This document shows, in pieces, positions 1 to 13,000 of a stretch of DNA of 64,000 nucleotides; the first letter of the stretch is position 1, and every line of letters starts with the position of its first letter. Source of the stretch: Owenia fusiformis (taxonomy: Eukaryota; Annelida; Polychaeta; Sabellida; Oweniidae). The translations under genes and the position numbers were made by a program. A model generated the notes under the pieces. It saw only the letters and a list, made by a program, of their open reading frames with translations. It searched no databases and was not told the origin of the DNA. The stretch spans positions 5,446,989 to 5,510,988 of the forward strand of contig CAIIXF020000006.1 of the NCBI GenBank assembly GCA_903813345.2, written 5' to 3'.

Positions 1-3000
1 TTAGTTTGACGAAGGAAATCGTTGTTTTAGAACTGCTCTAGTCATCGTTCGGGCCTATTTTCTTTCAAATGTCTGTTGTTCGCAGAGATACGTATACCAA
101 GTGTATACCAGGTGTCGTCTAGATATACGGCAACGGTGGCCCGTACGCGAACTTCAAACGCGTATATCTCGATAACTAATGGTCGGATTGAAATTTGGTT
201 CACTGTTTTTTTAATGCTCGGAAAACTGTCTTTCCGACCAGCTAGTTTTCCTCCGATTCTGACTTCTTAAGGAGGCTCGAGAGGCCAAAATAGCGGAAAT
301 GCAGATTTCGACCTAGATTTCGACCTTTGACCCAGATAAGGATTTGACCTAATTTCCCATCAACCACGCCTAGCCCCCTAACAACGTGTATGAGTAGATT
401 TATCCAAATATCTCTCGTTGGCGAGAACGTGTGTGAGGAGGATTTTTGCTTTTTGCAAATACGAAAGCAAAAATCATAATAGGATTTGCCCATACGCGTA
501 TAGAGGCTAATGGCTCTACGGACGCTCTGAGGGCCTATAATGGTCGATTAAAGGTCGGGGAATCTAGGGAGGTAGTTGGGGAGAATGCCTGGCTCGTGCT
601 TCGCGGATCCGTCGAGGTCAAAAAATAGTCCTTCAAAAAATAGGCCTTCCAGACGTCTATATAGAGCTTTCGACGTAGATTCGAGCAGCGTACGTGTCGT
701 TCTACATTCCGCAATCGTTAGTTTGACGAAGGAAATCGTTGTTTTAGAACTGCTCTAGTCATCGTTCGGGCCTATTTTCTTTCAAATGTCTGTTGTTCGC
801 AGAGATACGTATACCAAGTGTATACCAGGTGTCGTCTAGATATACGGCAACGGTGGCCCGTACGCGAACTTCAAACGCGTATATCTCGATAACTAATGGT
901 CGGATTGAAATTTGGTTCACTGTTTTTTTAATGCTCGGAAAACTGTCTTTCCGACCAGCTAGTTTTCCTCCGATTCTGACTTCTTAAGGAGGCTCGAGAG
1001 GCCAAAATAGCGGAAATGCAGATTTCGACCTAGATTTCGACCTTTGACCCAGATAAGGATTTGACCTAATTTCCCATCAACCACGCCTAGCCCCCTAACA
1101 ACGTGTATGAGTAGATTTATCCAAATATCTCTCGTTGGCGAGAACGTGTGTGAGGAGGATTTTTGCTTTTTGCAAATACGAAAGCAAAAATCATAATAGG
1201 ATTTGCCCATACGCGTATAGAGGCTAATGGCTCTACGGACGCTCTGAGGGCCTATAATGGTCGATTAAAGGTCGGGGAATCTAGGGAGGTAGTTGGGGAG
1301 AATGCCTGGCTCGTGCTTCGCGGATCCGTCGAGGTCAAAAAATAGTCCGTCAAAAAATAGGCCTTCCAGACGTCTATATAGAGCTTTCGACGTAGATTCG
1401 AGCAGCGTACGTGTCGTTCTACATTCCGCAGTTAGTTTGACGAAGGAAATCGTTGTTTTAGAACTGCTCTAGTCATCGTTCGGGCCTATTTTCTTTCAAA
1501 TGTCTGTTGTTCGCAGAGATACGTATACCAAGTGTATACCAGGTGTCGTCTAGATATACGGCAACGGTGGCCCGTACGCGAACTTCAAACGCGTATATCT
1601 CGATAACTAATGGTCGGATTGAAATTTGGTTCACTGTTTTTTTAATGCTCGGAAAACTGTCTTTCCGACCAGCTAGTTTTCCTCCGATTCTGACTTCTTA
1701 AGGAGGCTCGAGAGGCCAAAATAGCGGAAATGCAGATTTCGACCTAGATTTCGACCTTTGACCCAGATAAGGATTTGACCTAATTTCCCATCAACCACGC
1801 CTAGCCCCCTAACAACGTGTATGAGTAGATTTATCCAAATATCTCTCGTTGGCGAGAACGTGTGTGAGGAGGATTTTTGCTTTTTGCAAATACGAAAGCA
1901 AAAATCATAATAGGATTTGCCCATACGCGTATAGAGGCTAATGGCTCTACGGACGCTCTGAGGGCCTATAATGGTCGATTAAAGGTCGGGGAATCTAGGG
2001 AGGTAGTTGGGGAGAATGCCTGGCTCGTGCTTCGCGGATCCGTCGAGGTCAAAAAATAGTCCTTCAAAAAATAGGCCTTCCAGACGTCTATATAGAGCTT
2101 TCGACGTAGATTCGAGCAGCGTACGTGTCGTTCTACATTCCGCAATCGTTAGTTTGACGAAGGAAATCGTTGTTTTAGAACTGCTCTAGTCATCGTTCGG
2201 GCCTATTTTCTTTCAAATGTCTGTTGTTCGCAGAGATACGTATACCAAGTGTATACCAGGTGTCGTCTAGATATACGGCAACGGTGGCCCGTACGCGAAC
2301 TTCAAACGCGTATATCTCGATAACTAATGGTCGGATTGAAATTTGGTTCACTGTTTTTTTAATGCTCGGAAAACTGTCTTTCCGACCAGCTAGTTTTCCT
2401 CCGATTCTGACTTCTTAAGGAGGCTCGAGAGGCCAAAATAGCGGAAATGCAGATTTCGACCTAGATTTCGACCTTTGACCCAGATAAGGATTTGACCTAA
2501 TTTCCCATCAACCACGCCTAGCCCCCTAACAACGTGTATGAGTAGATTTATCCAAATATCTCTCGTTGGCGAGAACGTGTGTGAGGAGGATTTTTGCTTT
2601 TTGCAAATACGAAAGCAAAAATCATAATAGGATTTGCCCATACGCGTATAGAGGCTAATGGCTCTACGGACGCTCTGAGGGCCTATAATGGTCGATTAAA
2701 GGTCGGGGAATCTAGGGAGGTAGTTGGGGAGAATGCCTGGCTCGTGCTTCGCGGATCCGTCGAGGTCAAAAAATAGTCCGTCAAAAAATAGGCCTTCCAG
2801 ACGTCTATATAGAGCTTTCGACGTAGATTCGAGCAGCGTACGTGTCGTTCTACATTCCGCAGTTAGTTTGACGAAGGAAATCGTTGTTTTAGAACTGCTC
2901 TAGTCATCGTTCGGGCCTATTTTCTTTCAAATGTCTGTTGTTCGCAGAGATACGTATACCAAGTGTATACCAGGTGTCGTCTAGATATACGGCAACGGTG

Positions 3001-6000
3001 GCCCGTACGCGAACTTCAAACGCGTATATCTCGATAACTAATGGTCGGATTGAAATTTGGTTCACTGTTTTTTTAATGCTCGGAAAACTGTCTTTCCGAC
3101 CAGCTAGTTTTCCTCCGATTCTGACTTCTTAAGGAGGCTCGAGAGGCCAAAATAGCGGAAATGCAGATTTCGACCTAGATTTCGACCTTTGACCCAGATA
3201 AGGATTTGACCTAATTTCCCATCAACCACGCCTAGCCCCCTAACAACGTGTATGAGTAGATTTATCCAAATATCTCTCGTTGGCGAGAACGTGTGTGAGG
3301 AGGATTTTTGCTTTTTGCAAATACGAAAGCAAAAATCATAATAGGATTTGCCCATACGCGTATAGAGGCTAATGGCTCTACGGACGCTCTGAGGGCCTAT
3401 AATGGTCGATTAAAGGTCGGGGAATCTAGGGAGGTAGTTGGGGAGAATGCCTGGCTCGTGCTTCGCGGATCCGTCGAGGTCAAAAAATAGTCCTTCAAAA
3501 AATAGGCCTTCCAGACGTCTATATAGAGCTTTCGACGTAGATTCGAGCAGCGTACGTGTCGTTCTACATTCCGCAATCGTTAGTTTGACGAAGGAAATCG
3601 TTGTTTTAGAACTGCTCTAGTCATCGTTCGGGCCTATTTTCTTTCAAATGTCTGTTGTTCGCAGAGATACGTATACCAAGTGTATACCAGGTGTCGTCTA
3701 GATATACGGCAACGGTGGCCCGTACGCGAACTTCAAACGCGTATATCTCGATAACTAATGGTCGGATTGAAATTTGGTTCACTGTTTTTTTAATGCTCGG
3801 AAAACTGTCTTTCCGACCAGCTAGTTTTCCTCCGATTCTGACTTCTTAAGGAGGCTCGAGAGGCCAAAATAGCGGAAATGCAGATTTCGACCTAGATTTC
3901 GACCTTTGACCCAGATAAGGATTTGACCTAATTTCCCATCAACCACGCCTAGCCCCCTAACAACGTGTATGAGTAGATTTATCCAAATATCTCTCGTTGG
4001 CGAGAACGTGTGTGAGGAGGATTTTTGCTTTTTGCAAATACGAAAGCAAAAATCATAATAGGATTTGCCCATACGCGTATAGAGGCTAATGGCTCTACGG
4101 ACGCTCTGAGGGCCTATAATGGTCGATTAAAGGTCGGGGAATCTAGGGAGGTAGTTGGGGAGAATGCCTGGCTCGTGCTTCGCGGATCCGTCGAGGTCAA
4201 AAAATAGTCCGTCAAAAAATAGGCCTTCCAGACGTCTATATAGAGCTTTCGACGTAGATTCGAGCAGCGTACGTGTCGTTCTACATTCCGCAGTTAGTTT
4301 GACGAAGGAAATCGTTGTTTTAGAACTGCTCTAGTCATCGTTCGGGCCTATTTTCTTTCAAATGTCTGTTGTTCGCAGAGATACGTATACCAAGTGTATA
4401 CCAGGTGTCGTCTAGATATACGGCAACGGTGGCCCGTACGCGAACTTCAAACGCGTATATCTCGATAACTAATGGTCGGATTGAAATTTGGTTCACTGTT
4501 TTTTTAATGCTCGGAAAACTGTCTTTCCGACCAGCTAGTTTTCCTCCGATTCTGACTTCTTAAGGAGGCTCGAGAGGCCAAAATAGCGGAAATGCAGATT
4601 TCGACCTAGATTTCGACCTTTGACCCAGATAAGGATTTGACCTAATTTCCCATCAACCACGCCTAGCCCCCTAACAACGTGTATGAGTAGATTTATCCAA
4701 ATATCTCTCGTTGGCGAGAACGTGTGTGAGGAGGATTTTTGCTTTTTGCAAATACGAAAGCAAAAATCATAATAGGATTTGCCCATACGCGTATAGAGGC
4801 TAATGGCTCTACGGACGCTCTGAGGGCCTATAATGGTCGATTAAAGGTCGGGGAATCTAGGGAGGTAGTTGGGGAGAATGCCTGGCTCGTGCTTCGCGGA
4901 TCCGTCGAGGTCAAAAAATAGTCCTTCAAAAAATAGGCCTTCCAGACGTCTATATAGAGCTTTCGACGTAGATTCGAGCAGCGTACGTGTCGTTCTACAT
5001 TCCGCAATCGTTAGTTTGACGAAGGAAATCGTTGTTTTAGAACTGCTCTAGTCATCGTTCGGGCCTATTTTCTTTCAAATGTCTGTTGTTCGCAGAGATA
5101 CGTATACCAAGTGTATACCAGGTGTCGTCTAGATATACGGCAACGGTGGCCCGTACGCGAACTTCAAACGCGTATATCTCGATAACTAATGGTCGGATTG
5201 AAATTTGGTTCACTGTTTTTTTAATGCTCGGAAAACTGTCTTTCCGACCAGCTAGTTTTCCTCCGATTCTGACTTCTTAAGGAGGCTCGAGAGGCCAAAA
5301 TAGCGGAAATGCAGATTTCGACCTAGATTTCGACCTTTGACCCAGATAAGGATTTGACCTAATTTCCCATCAACCACGCCTAGCCCCCTAACAACGTGTA
5401 TGAGTAGATTTATCCAAATATCTCTCGTTGGCGAGAACGTGTGTGAGGAGGATTTTTGCTTTTTGCAAATACGAAAGCAAAAATCATAATAGGATTTGCC
5501 CATACGCGTATAGAGGCTAATGGCTCTACGGACGCTCTGAGGGCCTATAATGGTCGATTAAAGGTCGGGGAATCTAGGGAGGTAGTTGGGGAGAATGCCT
5601 GGCTCGTGCTTCGCGGATCCGTCGAGGTCAAAAAATAGTCCGTCAAAAAATAGGCCTTCCAGACGTCTATATAGAGCTTTCGACGTAGATTCGAGCAGCG
5701 TACGTGTCGTTCTACATTCCGCAGTTAGTTTGACGAAGGAAATCGTTGTTTTAGAACTGCTCTAGTCATCGTTCGGGCCTATTTTCTTTCAAATGTCTGT
5801 TGTTCGCAGAGATACGTATACCAAGTGTATACCAGGTGTCGTCTAGATATACGGCAACGGTGGCCCGTACGCGAACTTCAAACGCGTATATCTCGATAAC
5901 TAATGGTCGGATTGAAATTTGGTTCACTGTTTTTTTAATGCTCGGAAAACTGTCTTTCCGACCAGCTAGTTTTCCTCCGATTCTGACTTCTTAAGGAGGC

Positions 6001-7631
6001 TCGAGAGGCCAAAATAGCGGAAATGCAGATTTCGACCTAGATTTCGACCTTTGACCCAGATAAGGATTTGACCTAATTTCCCATCAACCACGCCTAGCCC
6101 CCTAACAACGTGTATGAGTAGATTTATCCAAATATCTCTCGTTGGCGAGAACGTGTGTGAGGAGGATTTTTGCTTTTTGCAAATACGAAAGCAAAAATCA
6201 TAATAGGATTTGCCCATACGCGTATAGAGGCTAATGGCTCTACGGACGCTCTGAGGGCCTATAATGGTCGATTAAAGGTCGGGGAATCTAGGGAGGTAGT
6301 TGGGGAGAATGCCTGGCTCGTGCTTCGCGGATCCGTCGAGGTCAAAAAATAGTCCTTCAAAAAATAGGCCTTCCAGACGTCTATATAGAGCTTTCGACGT
6401 AGATTCGAGCAGCGTACGTGTCGTTCTACATTCCGCAATCGTTAGTTTGACGAAGGAAATCGTTGTTTTAGAACTGCTCTAGTCATCGTTCGGGCCTATT
6501 TTCTTTCAAATGTCTGTTGTTCGCAGAGATACGTATACCAAGTGTATACCAGGTGTCGTCTAGATATACGGCAACGGTGGCCCGTACGCGAACTTCAAAC
6601 GCGTATATCTCGATAACTAATGGTCGGATTGAAATTTGGTTCACTGTTTTTTTAATGCTCGGAAAACTGTCTTTCCGACCAGCTAGTTTTCCTCCGATTC
6701 TGACTTCTTAAGGAGGCTCGAGAGGCCAAAATAGCGGAAATGCAGATTTCGACCTAGATTTCGACCTTTGACCCAGATAAGGATTTGACCTAATTTCCCA
6801 TCAACCACGCCTAGCCCCCTAACAACGTGTATGAGTAGATTTATCCAAATATCTCTCGTTGGCGAGAACGTGTGTGAGGAGGATTTTTGCTTTTTGCAAA
6901 TACGAAAGCAAAAATCATAATAGGATTTGCCCATACGCGTATAGAGGCTAATGGCTCTACGGACGCTCTGAGGGCCTATAATGGTCGATTAAAGGTCGGG
7001 GAATCTAGGGAGGTAGTTGGGGAGAATGCCTGGCTCGTGCTTCGCGGATCCGTCGAGGTCAAAAAATAGTCCGTCAAAAAATAGGCCTTCCAGACGTCTA
7101 TATAGAGCTTTCGACGTAGATTCGAGCAGCGTACGTGTCGTTCTACATTCCGCAGTTAGTTTGACGAAGGAAATCGTTGTTTTAGAACTGCTCTAGTCAT
7201 CGTTCGGGCCTATTTTCTTTCAAATGTCTGTTGTTCGCAGAGATACGTATACCAAGTGTATACCAGGTGTCGTCTAGATATACGGCAACGGTGGCCCGTA
7301 CGCGAACTTCAAACGCGTATATCTCGATAACTAATGGTCGGATTGAAATTTGGTTCACTGTTTTTTTAATGCTCGGAAAACTGTCTTTCCGACCAGCTAG
7401 TTTTCCTCCGATTCTGACTTCTTAAGGAGGCTCGAGAGGCCAAAATAGCGGAAATGCAGATTTCGACCTAGATTTCGACCTTTGACCCAGATAAGGATTT
7501 GACCTAATTTCCCATCAACCACGCCTAGCCCCCTAACAACGTGTATGAGTAGATTTATCCAAATATCTCTCGTTGGCGAGAACGTGTGTGAGGAGGATTT
7601 TTGCTTTTTGCAAATACGAAAGCAAAAATCA
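1..7631 (+). repeat. Satellite array, alternating 717/714-bp units
   Basis: Tandem array of about 10.6 monomers with no intervening unique DNA. By eye, successive units differ only by a 3-base ATC indel (cgcaatcgttag versus cgcagttag) and a T/G change (gtccttc versus gtccgtc). These two variants alternate strictly, giving a 1431-bp higher-order dimer. The unit is CpG-rich, unlike the AT-rich flanking DNA, and has one GGATCC site. The array continues off the left edge. It stops inside a monomer at 7631, where the hairpin-ended transposon begins. Open frames of 60-83 codons recur in every unit on both strands, but show no domain, no splice structure and no sign of coding selection, so I do not call genes. 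Confidence 0.97.
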
Positions 7632-9655
7632 CTAGATTGGTAAATTGAACAAAGTTCAATTTAAGACTCCAGATTGATTTACTTGAGTAAAGAGCTGAGT
7701 AAGTAACTGAGTAGGAAGCTGAGTAAGTAGATAATTAAGTAATTGAGTTAGTAGCTGAGTAGGTAGCTGAGTAAGCAGCTGGGCAGGTAGCTGAGTAAGT
7801 AGCTGAGTAGGTAGCTGAGTAAGTAGCTGAGTAGGTAGCTAAGTAGGTAGCCGAGTAGGTAAGTAGGTAGGTAAGTAGGAATTTTTGACTGGAAGTCGGA
7901 TTGAAATTTGGTTTGCAGATTCGGATTCCTGAGAAAATTCTACCCTTAATTCATAACTCGTAAGTTAAATTATGACAACTTTTTATTTTGACCTACTTTA
8001 CGGACACGATATCTCAAAAGTGGGTCAAATACTTTTTGACGGCAAAAGGCTCTCACTATTAGCACACTCTTTGCTACCTGTATACAAAATTTTGAAGCAA
8101 ATCCTAAAAGTGTAGTGCCAGAATAGCAAAAATAAGGAAAAACTATGAATTTGACCTAGATTTTGACCTAGGCATTTTGGTGTCCAAATATTGAAACTAG
8201 GTAGCTTTTGAGGTCCCCTTCTTTTATAGGAATTCATTATCTTAAGCTGTACTCAATCTATATCTCGTATTTTACACTTCAAAAAAATCTTTTTTCCTTG
8301 ACTTTCTATCAGGATACCATCAGATCGATTTTTCGAAATTTCAAAACGCCATAACTTCCGAACCGGCAGTAAAATCGGAATTTGATTTAAAGATTCGGAT
8401 TCCTGACAAAATTCTACCCCTAATTCATAACTCATACGTTAAATTTGGCGAATTTTTATTTGGACCTACTTTTCGGACACGCCATTACTTTTGAACCGGA
8501 AGTCAGATCGAAATTTGATTTGCAGATTTGGATTCCTGTGAAAATTCTACTCTTAAGTCATAACTCATATGTTAAATTTGGAGAATGTTTTATTTTGACC
8601 TACTTTTCGGACACCATATCTCAAAAGTGGGTCAAAATACTCTCTGACGGCAAAAGGCTAACACTATTAGCACATTCTTTGCTACCTGTATACAAAATTT
8701 TGAAGCAAATCGTAAAAGTGTAGTGCCAGAATCGCAAAAATAAGGAAAAACTATGAATTTGACCTAGATTTTGACCTAGGCATTTTGGTGTCCAAATATT
8801 GAAACTAGGTAGCTTTTGAGGTCCCCTTCTTTTATAGGAATTCATTATCTAAAGCTGTACTCAATCTATATCTCATATTTTACACTTCAAAAAAATCTTT
8901 TTTCCTTGACTTTCTATCAGGATAACATCAGATCGATTTTTCTCGAAATTTCAAAACGCCATAACTTTCAAACGGGAAGTCGGATCGAAATTTGGTTTGC
9001 AGATTCGGATTCCTGAGGAAATCCTACCCTTATTCCATAGCTTATATGTTAAATTTGGAGAACTTTTTCAGTTTGACCTACTTTCCGGACGCCATATCTC
9101 AAAATCGCTAAGAGTAATCAAAAAACGGATGGCACACTCTCGATTTGTTTTTTTCTAAGCTACATGATGAAAAAAAGATGAAGGAGTAACGACAATAAAC
9201 AACGAAGATAATTGACAGAATGTTGATTTGACCTAAATTTGACCTGGTTCTTGACCTTTGACCTAGATACAAACTTGACCTAATTTCCCAGAAACAAGGT
9301 CGATGGGCTATGTTAGCCATGTAAGTAGGTTAAAGTAAGTTCTTCTAGTTGCTGAGAAAAAGTGTTCGGAAAGAAAGAAAGAAAGATAAATAATAATAAT
9401 AAGAAAACTGGCAAAAGCAATAGACTCCAGATTTTCATCTGGAGTCTAATAAGAAAACTGGCAAAAGCAATAGACTCCAGATTTTCATCTGGAGTCTAAT
9501 AAGAAGAAAACTGGCAAAAGCAATAGACTCCAGATTTTCATCTGGAGTCTAATAAGAAAACTGGCAAAAGCAATAGACTCCAGATTTTCATCTGGAGTCT
9601 AATAATAAAGAAAACTGGCAAAAGCAATAGACTCCAGATTTTCAATCTGGAGTCT
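7632..9655 (+). mobile_element. Non-autonomous hairpin-ended transposon, copy A (Helentron-like?)
   Basis: The left end is fixed by the break in the satellite: ctagattgg, then a hairpin (aaattgaac/gttcaattt), then agactccagat. A minisatellite of gctgagtaagta (about 7690-7870) follows. Next come two tandem copies of a roughly 0.5-0.6-kb core with phrases such as tttgacctacttttcgg and gattcggattcctgag. The right end is a perfect 11-bp stem hairpin, agactccagat/atctggagtct. The same order, inverted, recurs at 55307-56996, which defines the family. The motif after the left hairpin is inverted relative to the second arm of the right hairpin. This resembles the asymmetric terminal inverted repeats described for Helentron/Helitron2 elements, but no Rep/helicase gene is present and the class is an inference. 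No coding sequence is recognised. Confidence 0.75.
9422..9655 (+). repeat. Five tandem copies of the transposon 3'-end hairpin
   Basis: The terminal module (gaaaactggcaaaagcaat followed by an 11-bp stem hairpin with a 4-5-base loop) is repeated five times. The hairpins are at 9422-9447, 9472-9497, 9525-9550, 9575-9600 and 9629-9655. Each is a potential transposon end. The other copy of the element (55307) has only one. Serial 3' ends are a known outcome of rolling-circle transposition, but slippage could also produce them. Confidence 0.9.
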
Positions 9656-9681
9656 AATTATAAACAAGTACGGATAGATTA

Positions 9682-9951
9682 TACAGGGTGTTTCAGAAAA
9701 AATGTAACCTGCATACTTGCATATCTTTTTAACCAATTAAGCTTGGAAAATCTAAGTAAAACTGGTCTAATGCAAACATCTATATCGTCTATGTTATCAT
9801 CTGCAGAAAAGTGGTAAATTCTTTAGGCAACTTTGTCATCGTAAAGAATATCGCATCAACTTTAATTATGCTTAACAAGAATTGTCATACTCTATTTTTT
9901 GAAAAGATGTGCATAATTTGTAGGGTGGATTTCATTTTTCAACATCCTGTA
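9682..9951 (+). mobile_element. 270-bp MITE, mariner-type ends, copy 1
   Basis: Starts tacagggtgtttcag and ends ttcaacatcctgta, imperfect terminal inverted repeats beginning TACAGGGTG with a flanking or included TA. This is the signature of mariner-type MITEs. It contains no gene. A second copy at 15859-16128 is nearly identical over the whole 270 bp. In both places the same spacer and then the 85-bp array follow directly on the right. Confidence 0.75.
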
Positions 9952-10040
9952 TTTAAAGCTTGTCAATCACAATGGCGATTTTTTGTTTGAAGAGTTGCAT
10001 AACATAATACTTACTGAATTGAATCGACCTAGTTGTTTGT

Positions 10041-13000
10041 TATGAAATGACGAGGTTAAATGTGCATTTAACCACCCCTTGTCTTTCTTGTCAGTTTGTG
10101 TATAAGGGATTGCATGCATTGGGATGAAAGGGACGAGGTTAATTTCAATTGTGCATTTAACCACCCCCTGTCTCTCTTGTCAGTTCGGGTATGGAAAGAG
10201 ATTGAATGCATTATGGTGAAAGGGACGAGGTTAATTGCATTTGTGCATTTAGCCGCGCCTTGTCTCTCTTGTCAGTTCGGGTATGGAAAGAGATTGAATG
10301 CATTAGGGTGAAATGAGGAGGTTAATTGTGCATTTAACCACCCCTTGTCTCTCTTGTCAGTTCGGGTATGGAAAGGGATTGCATGCATTAGGGTGAAATG
10401 AGGAGGTTAATTGTGCATTTAACCACCCTTGTCTCTCTTGTCAGTTCGGGTATGGAAAGGGATTGCATGCATTAGGGTGAAATGAGGAGGTTAATTGTGC
10501 ATTTAACCACCCCTTGTCTCTCTTGTCAGTTCGGGTATGGAAAGAGATTGAATGCATTAGGGTGAAATGAGGAGGTTGATTGTGAATTTAACCACCCTTG
10601 TCTCTCTTGTCAGTTCGGGTATGGAAAGGGATTGCATGCATTGGGGTGAAATGAGGAGGTTAATTGTGCATTTAACCACCCCTTGTCTCTCTTGTCAGTT
10701 CGGGTATGGAAAGGCATTGCATGCATTAGGGTGAAATGACGAAGTTAATTGTGCATTTAACCACCCCTTGTCTCTCTTGTCAGTTCGGGTATGGAAAGAG
10801 ATTGCATGCATTAGGGTGAAATGACGAAGTTAATTGTGCATTTAACCACCCTTGTCTCTCTTGTCAGTTCGGGTATGAAAAGGGATTGCATGCATTAGGG
10901 TGAAATGACGAGGTTAATTGTGCATTTAACCACCCCTTGTCTCTCTTGTCAGTTCGGGTATGGAAAGGGATTGCATGCATTAGGGTGAAATGAGGAGGTT
11001 AATTGTGCATTTAACCACCCTTGTCTCTCTTGTCAGTTCGGGTATGGAAAGGGATTGCATGCATTAGGGTGAAATGACGAGGTTAATTGTGCATTTAACC
11101 ACCCCTTGTCTCTCTTGTCAGTTCGGGTATGGAAAGGGATTGCATGCATTAGGGTGAAATGAGGAGGTTAATTGTGCATTTAACCACCCTTGTCTCTCTT
11201 GTCAGTTCGGGTATGGAAAGGGATTGCATGCATTAGGGTGAAATGACGAAGTTAATTGTGCATTTAAGCACCCTTGTCTCTCTTGTCAGTTCGGGTATGG
11301 AAAGGGATTGCATGCATTGGGGTGAAATGAGGAGGTTAATTGTGAATTTAACCACCCTTGTCTCTCTTGTCAGTTCGGGTATGGAAAGGGATTGCATGCA
11401 TTAGGGTGAAATGACGAAGTTAATTGTGCATTTAACCACCCCTTGTCTCTCTTGTCAGTTCGAATATGGAAAGGGATTGCATGCATTAGGGTGAAATGAC
11501 GAAGTTAATTGTGCATTTAACCACCCCTTGTCTCTCTTGTCAGTTCGGGTATGGAAAGAGATTGAATGCATTAGGGTGAAAGGGACGAGGTTCATTTCAA
11601 TTGTGCATTTAACCACCCCTTGTCTCTCTTGTCAGTTCGGGTATGGAAAGGGATTGCATGCATTAGGGTGAAATGAGGAGGTTAATTGTGAATTTAACCA
11701 CCCTTGTCTCTCTTGTCAGTTCGGGTATGGAAAGAGATTGCATGCATTAGGGTGAAATGAGGAGGTTAATTGTGCATTTAACCACCCCTTGTCTCTCTTG
11801 TCAGTTCGGGTATGGAAAGGGATTGCATGCATTAGGGTGAAATGACGAAGTTAATTGTGCATTTAACCACCCCTTGTCTCTCTTGTCAGTTCGGGTATGG
11901 AAAGGGATTGCATGCATTAGGGTGAAATGACGAAGTTAATTGTGCATTTAACAACCCTTGTCTCTCTTGTCAGGTCGGGTATGGAAAGGGATTGCATGCA
12001 TTGGGGTGAAAGGGACGAGGTTAATTTCAATTGTGCATTTAACCACCCCTTGTCTCTCTTGTCAGTTCGGGTATGGAAAGGGATTGCATGCATTGGGGTG
12101 AAATGAGGAGGTTAATTGTGCATTTAACCACCCCTTGTCTCTCTTGTCAGTTCGGGTATGGAAAGAGATTGAATGCATTAGGGTGAAATGAGGAGGTTAA
12201 TTGTGCATTTAACCACCCCTTGTCTCTCTTGTCAGTTCGGGTATGGAAAGGGATTGCATGCATTAGGGTGAAATGACGAAGTTAATTGTGCATTTAACCA
12301 CCCCTTGTCTCTCTTGTCAGTTCGGGTCTGGAAAGAGATTGAATGCATTAGGGTGAAAGGGACGAGGTTTATTGTGCATTTAACAACCCTCGTCTCTCTT
12401 GTCAGTTCGGGTATGGAAAGAGATTGAATGCATTAGGGTGAAAGGGACGAGGTTAATTGTGCATTTAACCACCCCTTGTCTCTCTTGTCAGTTCGGGTAT
12501 GGAAAGAGATTGAATGCATTAGGGTGAAATGAGGAGGTTAATTGTGAATTTAACCACCCTTGTCTCTCTTGTCAGTTCGGGTATGGAAAGGGATTGCATG
12601 CATTAGGGTGAAATGAGGAGGTTAATTGTGCATTTAACCACTCTTTGTCTCTCTTGTCAGTTCGGGTATGGAAAGAGATTGAATGCATTAGGGTGAAAGG
12701 GACGAGGTTAATTGTGCATTTAACCACCCCTTGTCTCTCTTGTCAGTTCGGGTATGGAAAGAGATTGAATGCATTAGGGTGAAATGAGGAGGTTAATTGT
12801 GAATTTAACCACCCTTGTCTCTCTTGTCAGTTCGGGTATGGAAAGGGATTGCATGCATTAGGGTGAAATGAGGAGGTTAATTGTGCATTTAACCACCCCT
12901 TGTCTCTCTTGTCAGTTCGGGTATGGAAAGGGATTGCATATATTAGGGTGAAATGACGAAGTTAATTGTGCATTTAACCACCCCTTGTCTCTCTTGTCAG

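Noticed and set aside
76-7425. Repeated open frames of 60-83 codons in every satellite monomer, on both strands
   Set aside because: They recur only because the DNA repeats. No start context, domain or splice sites support coding.
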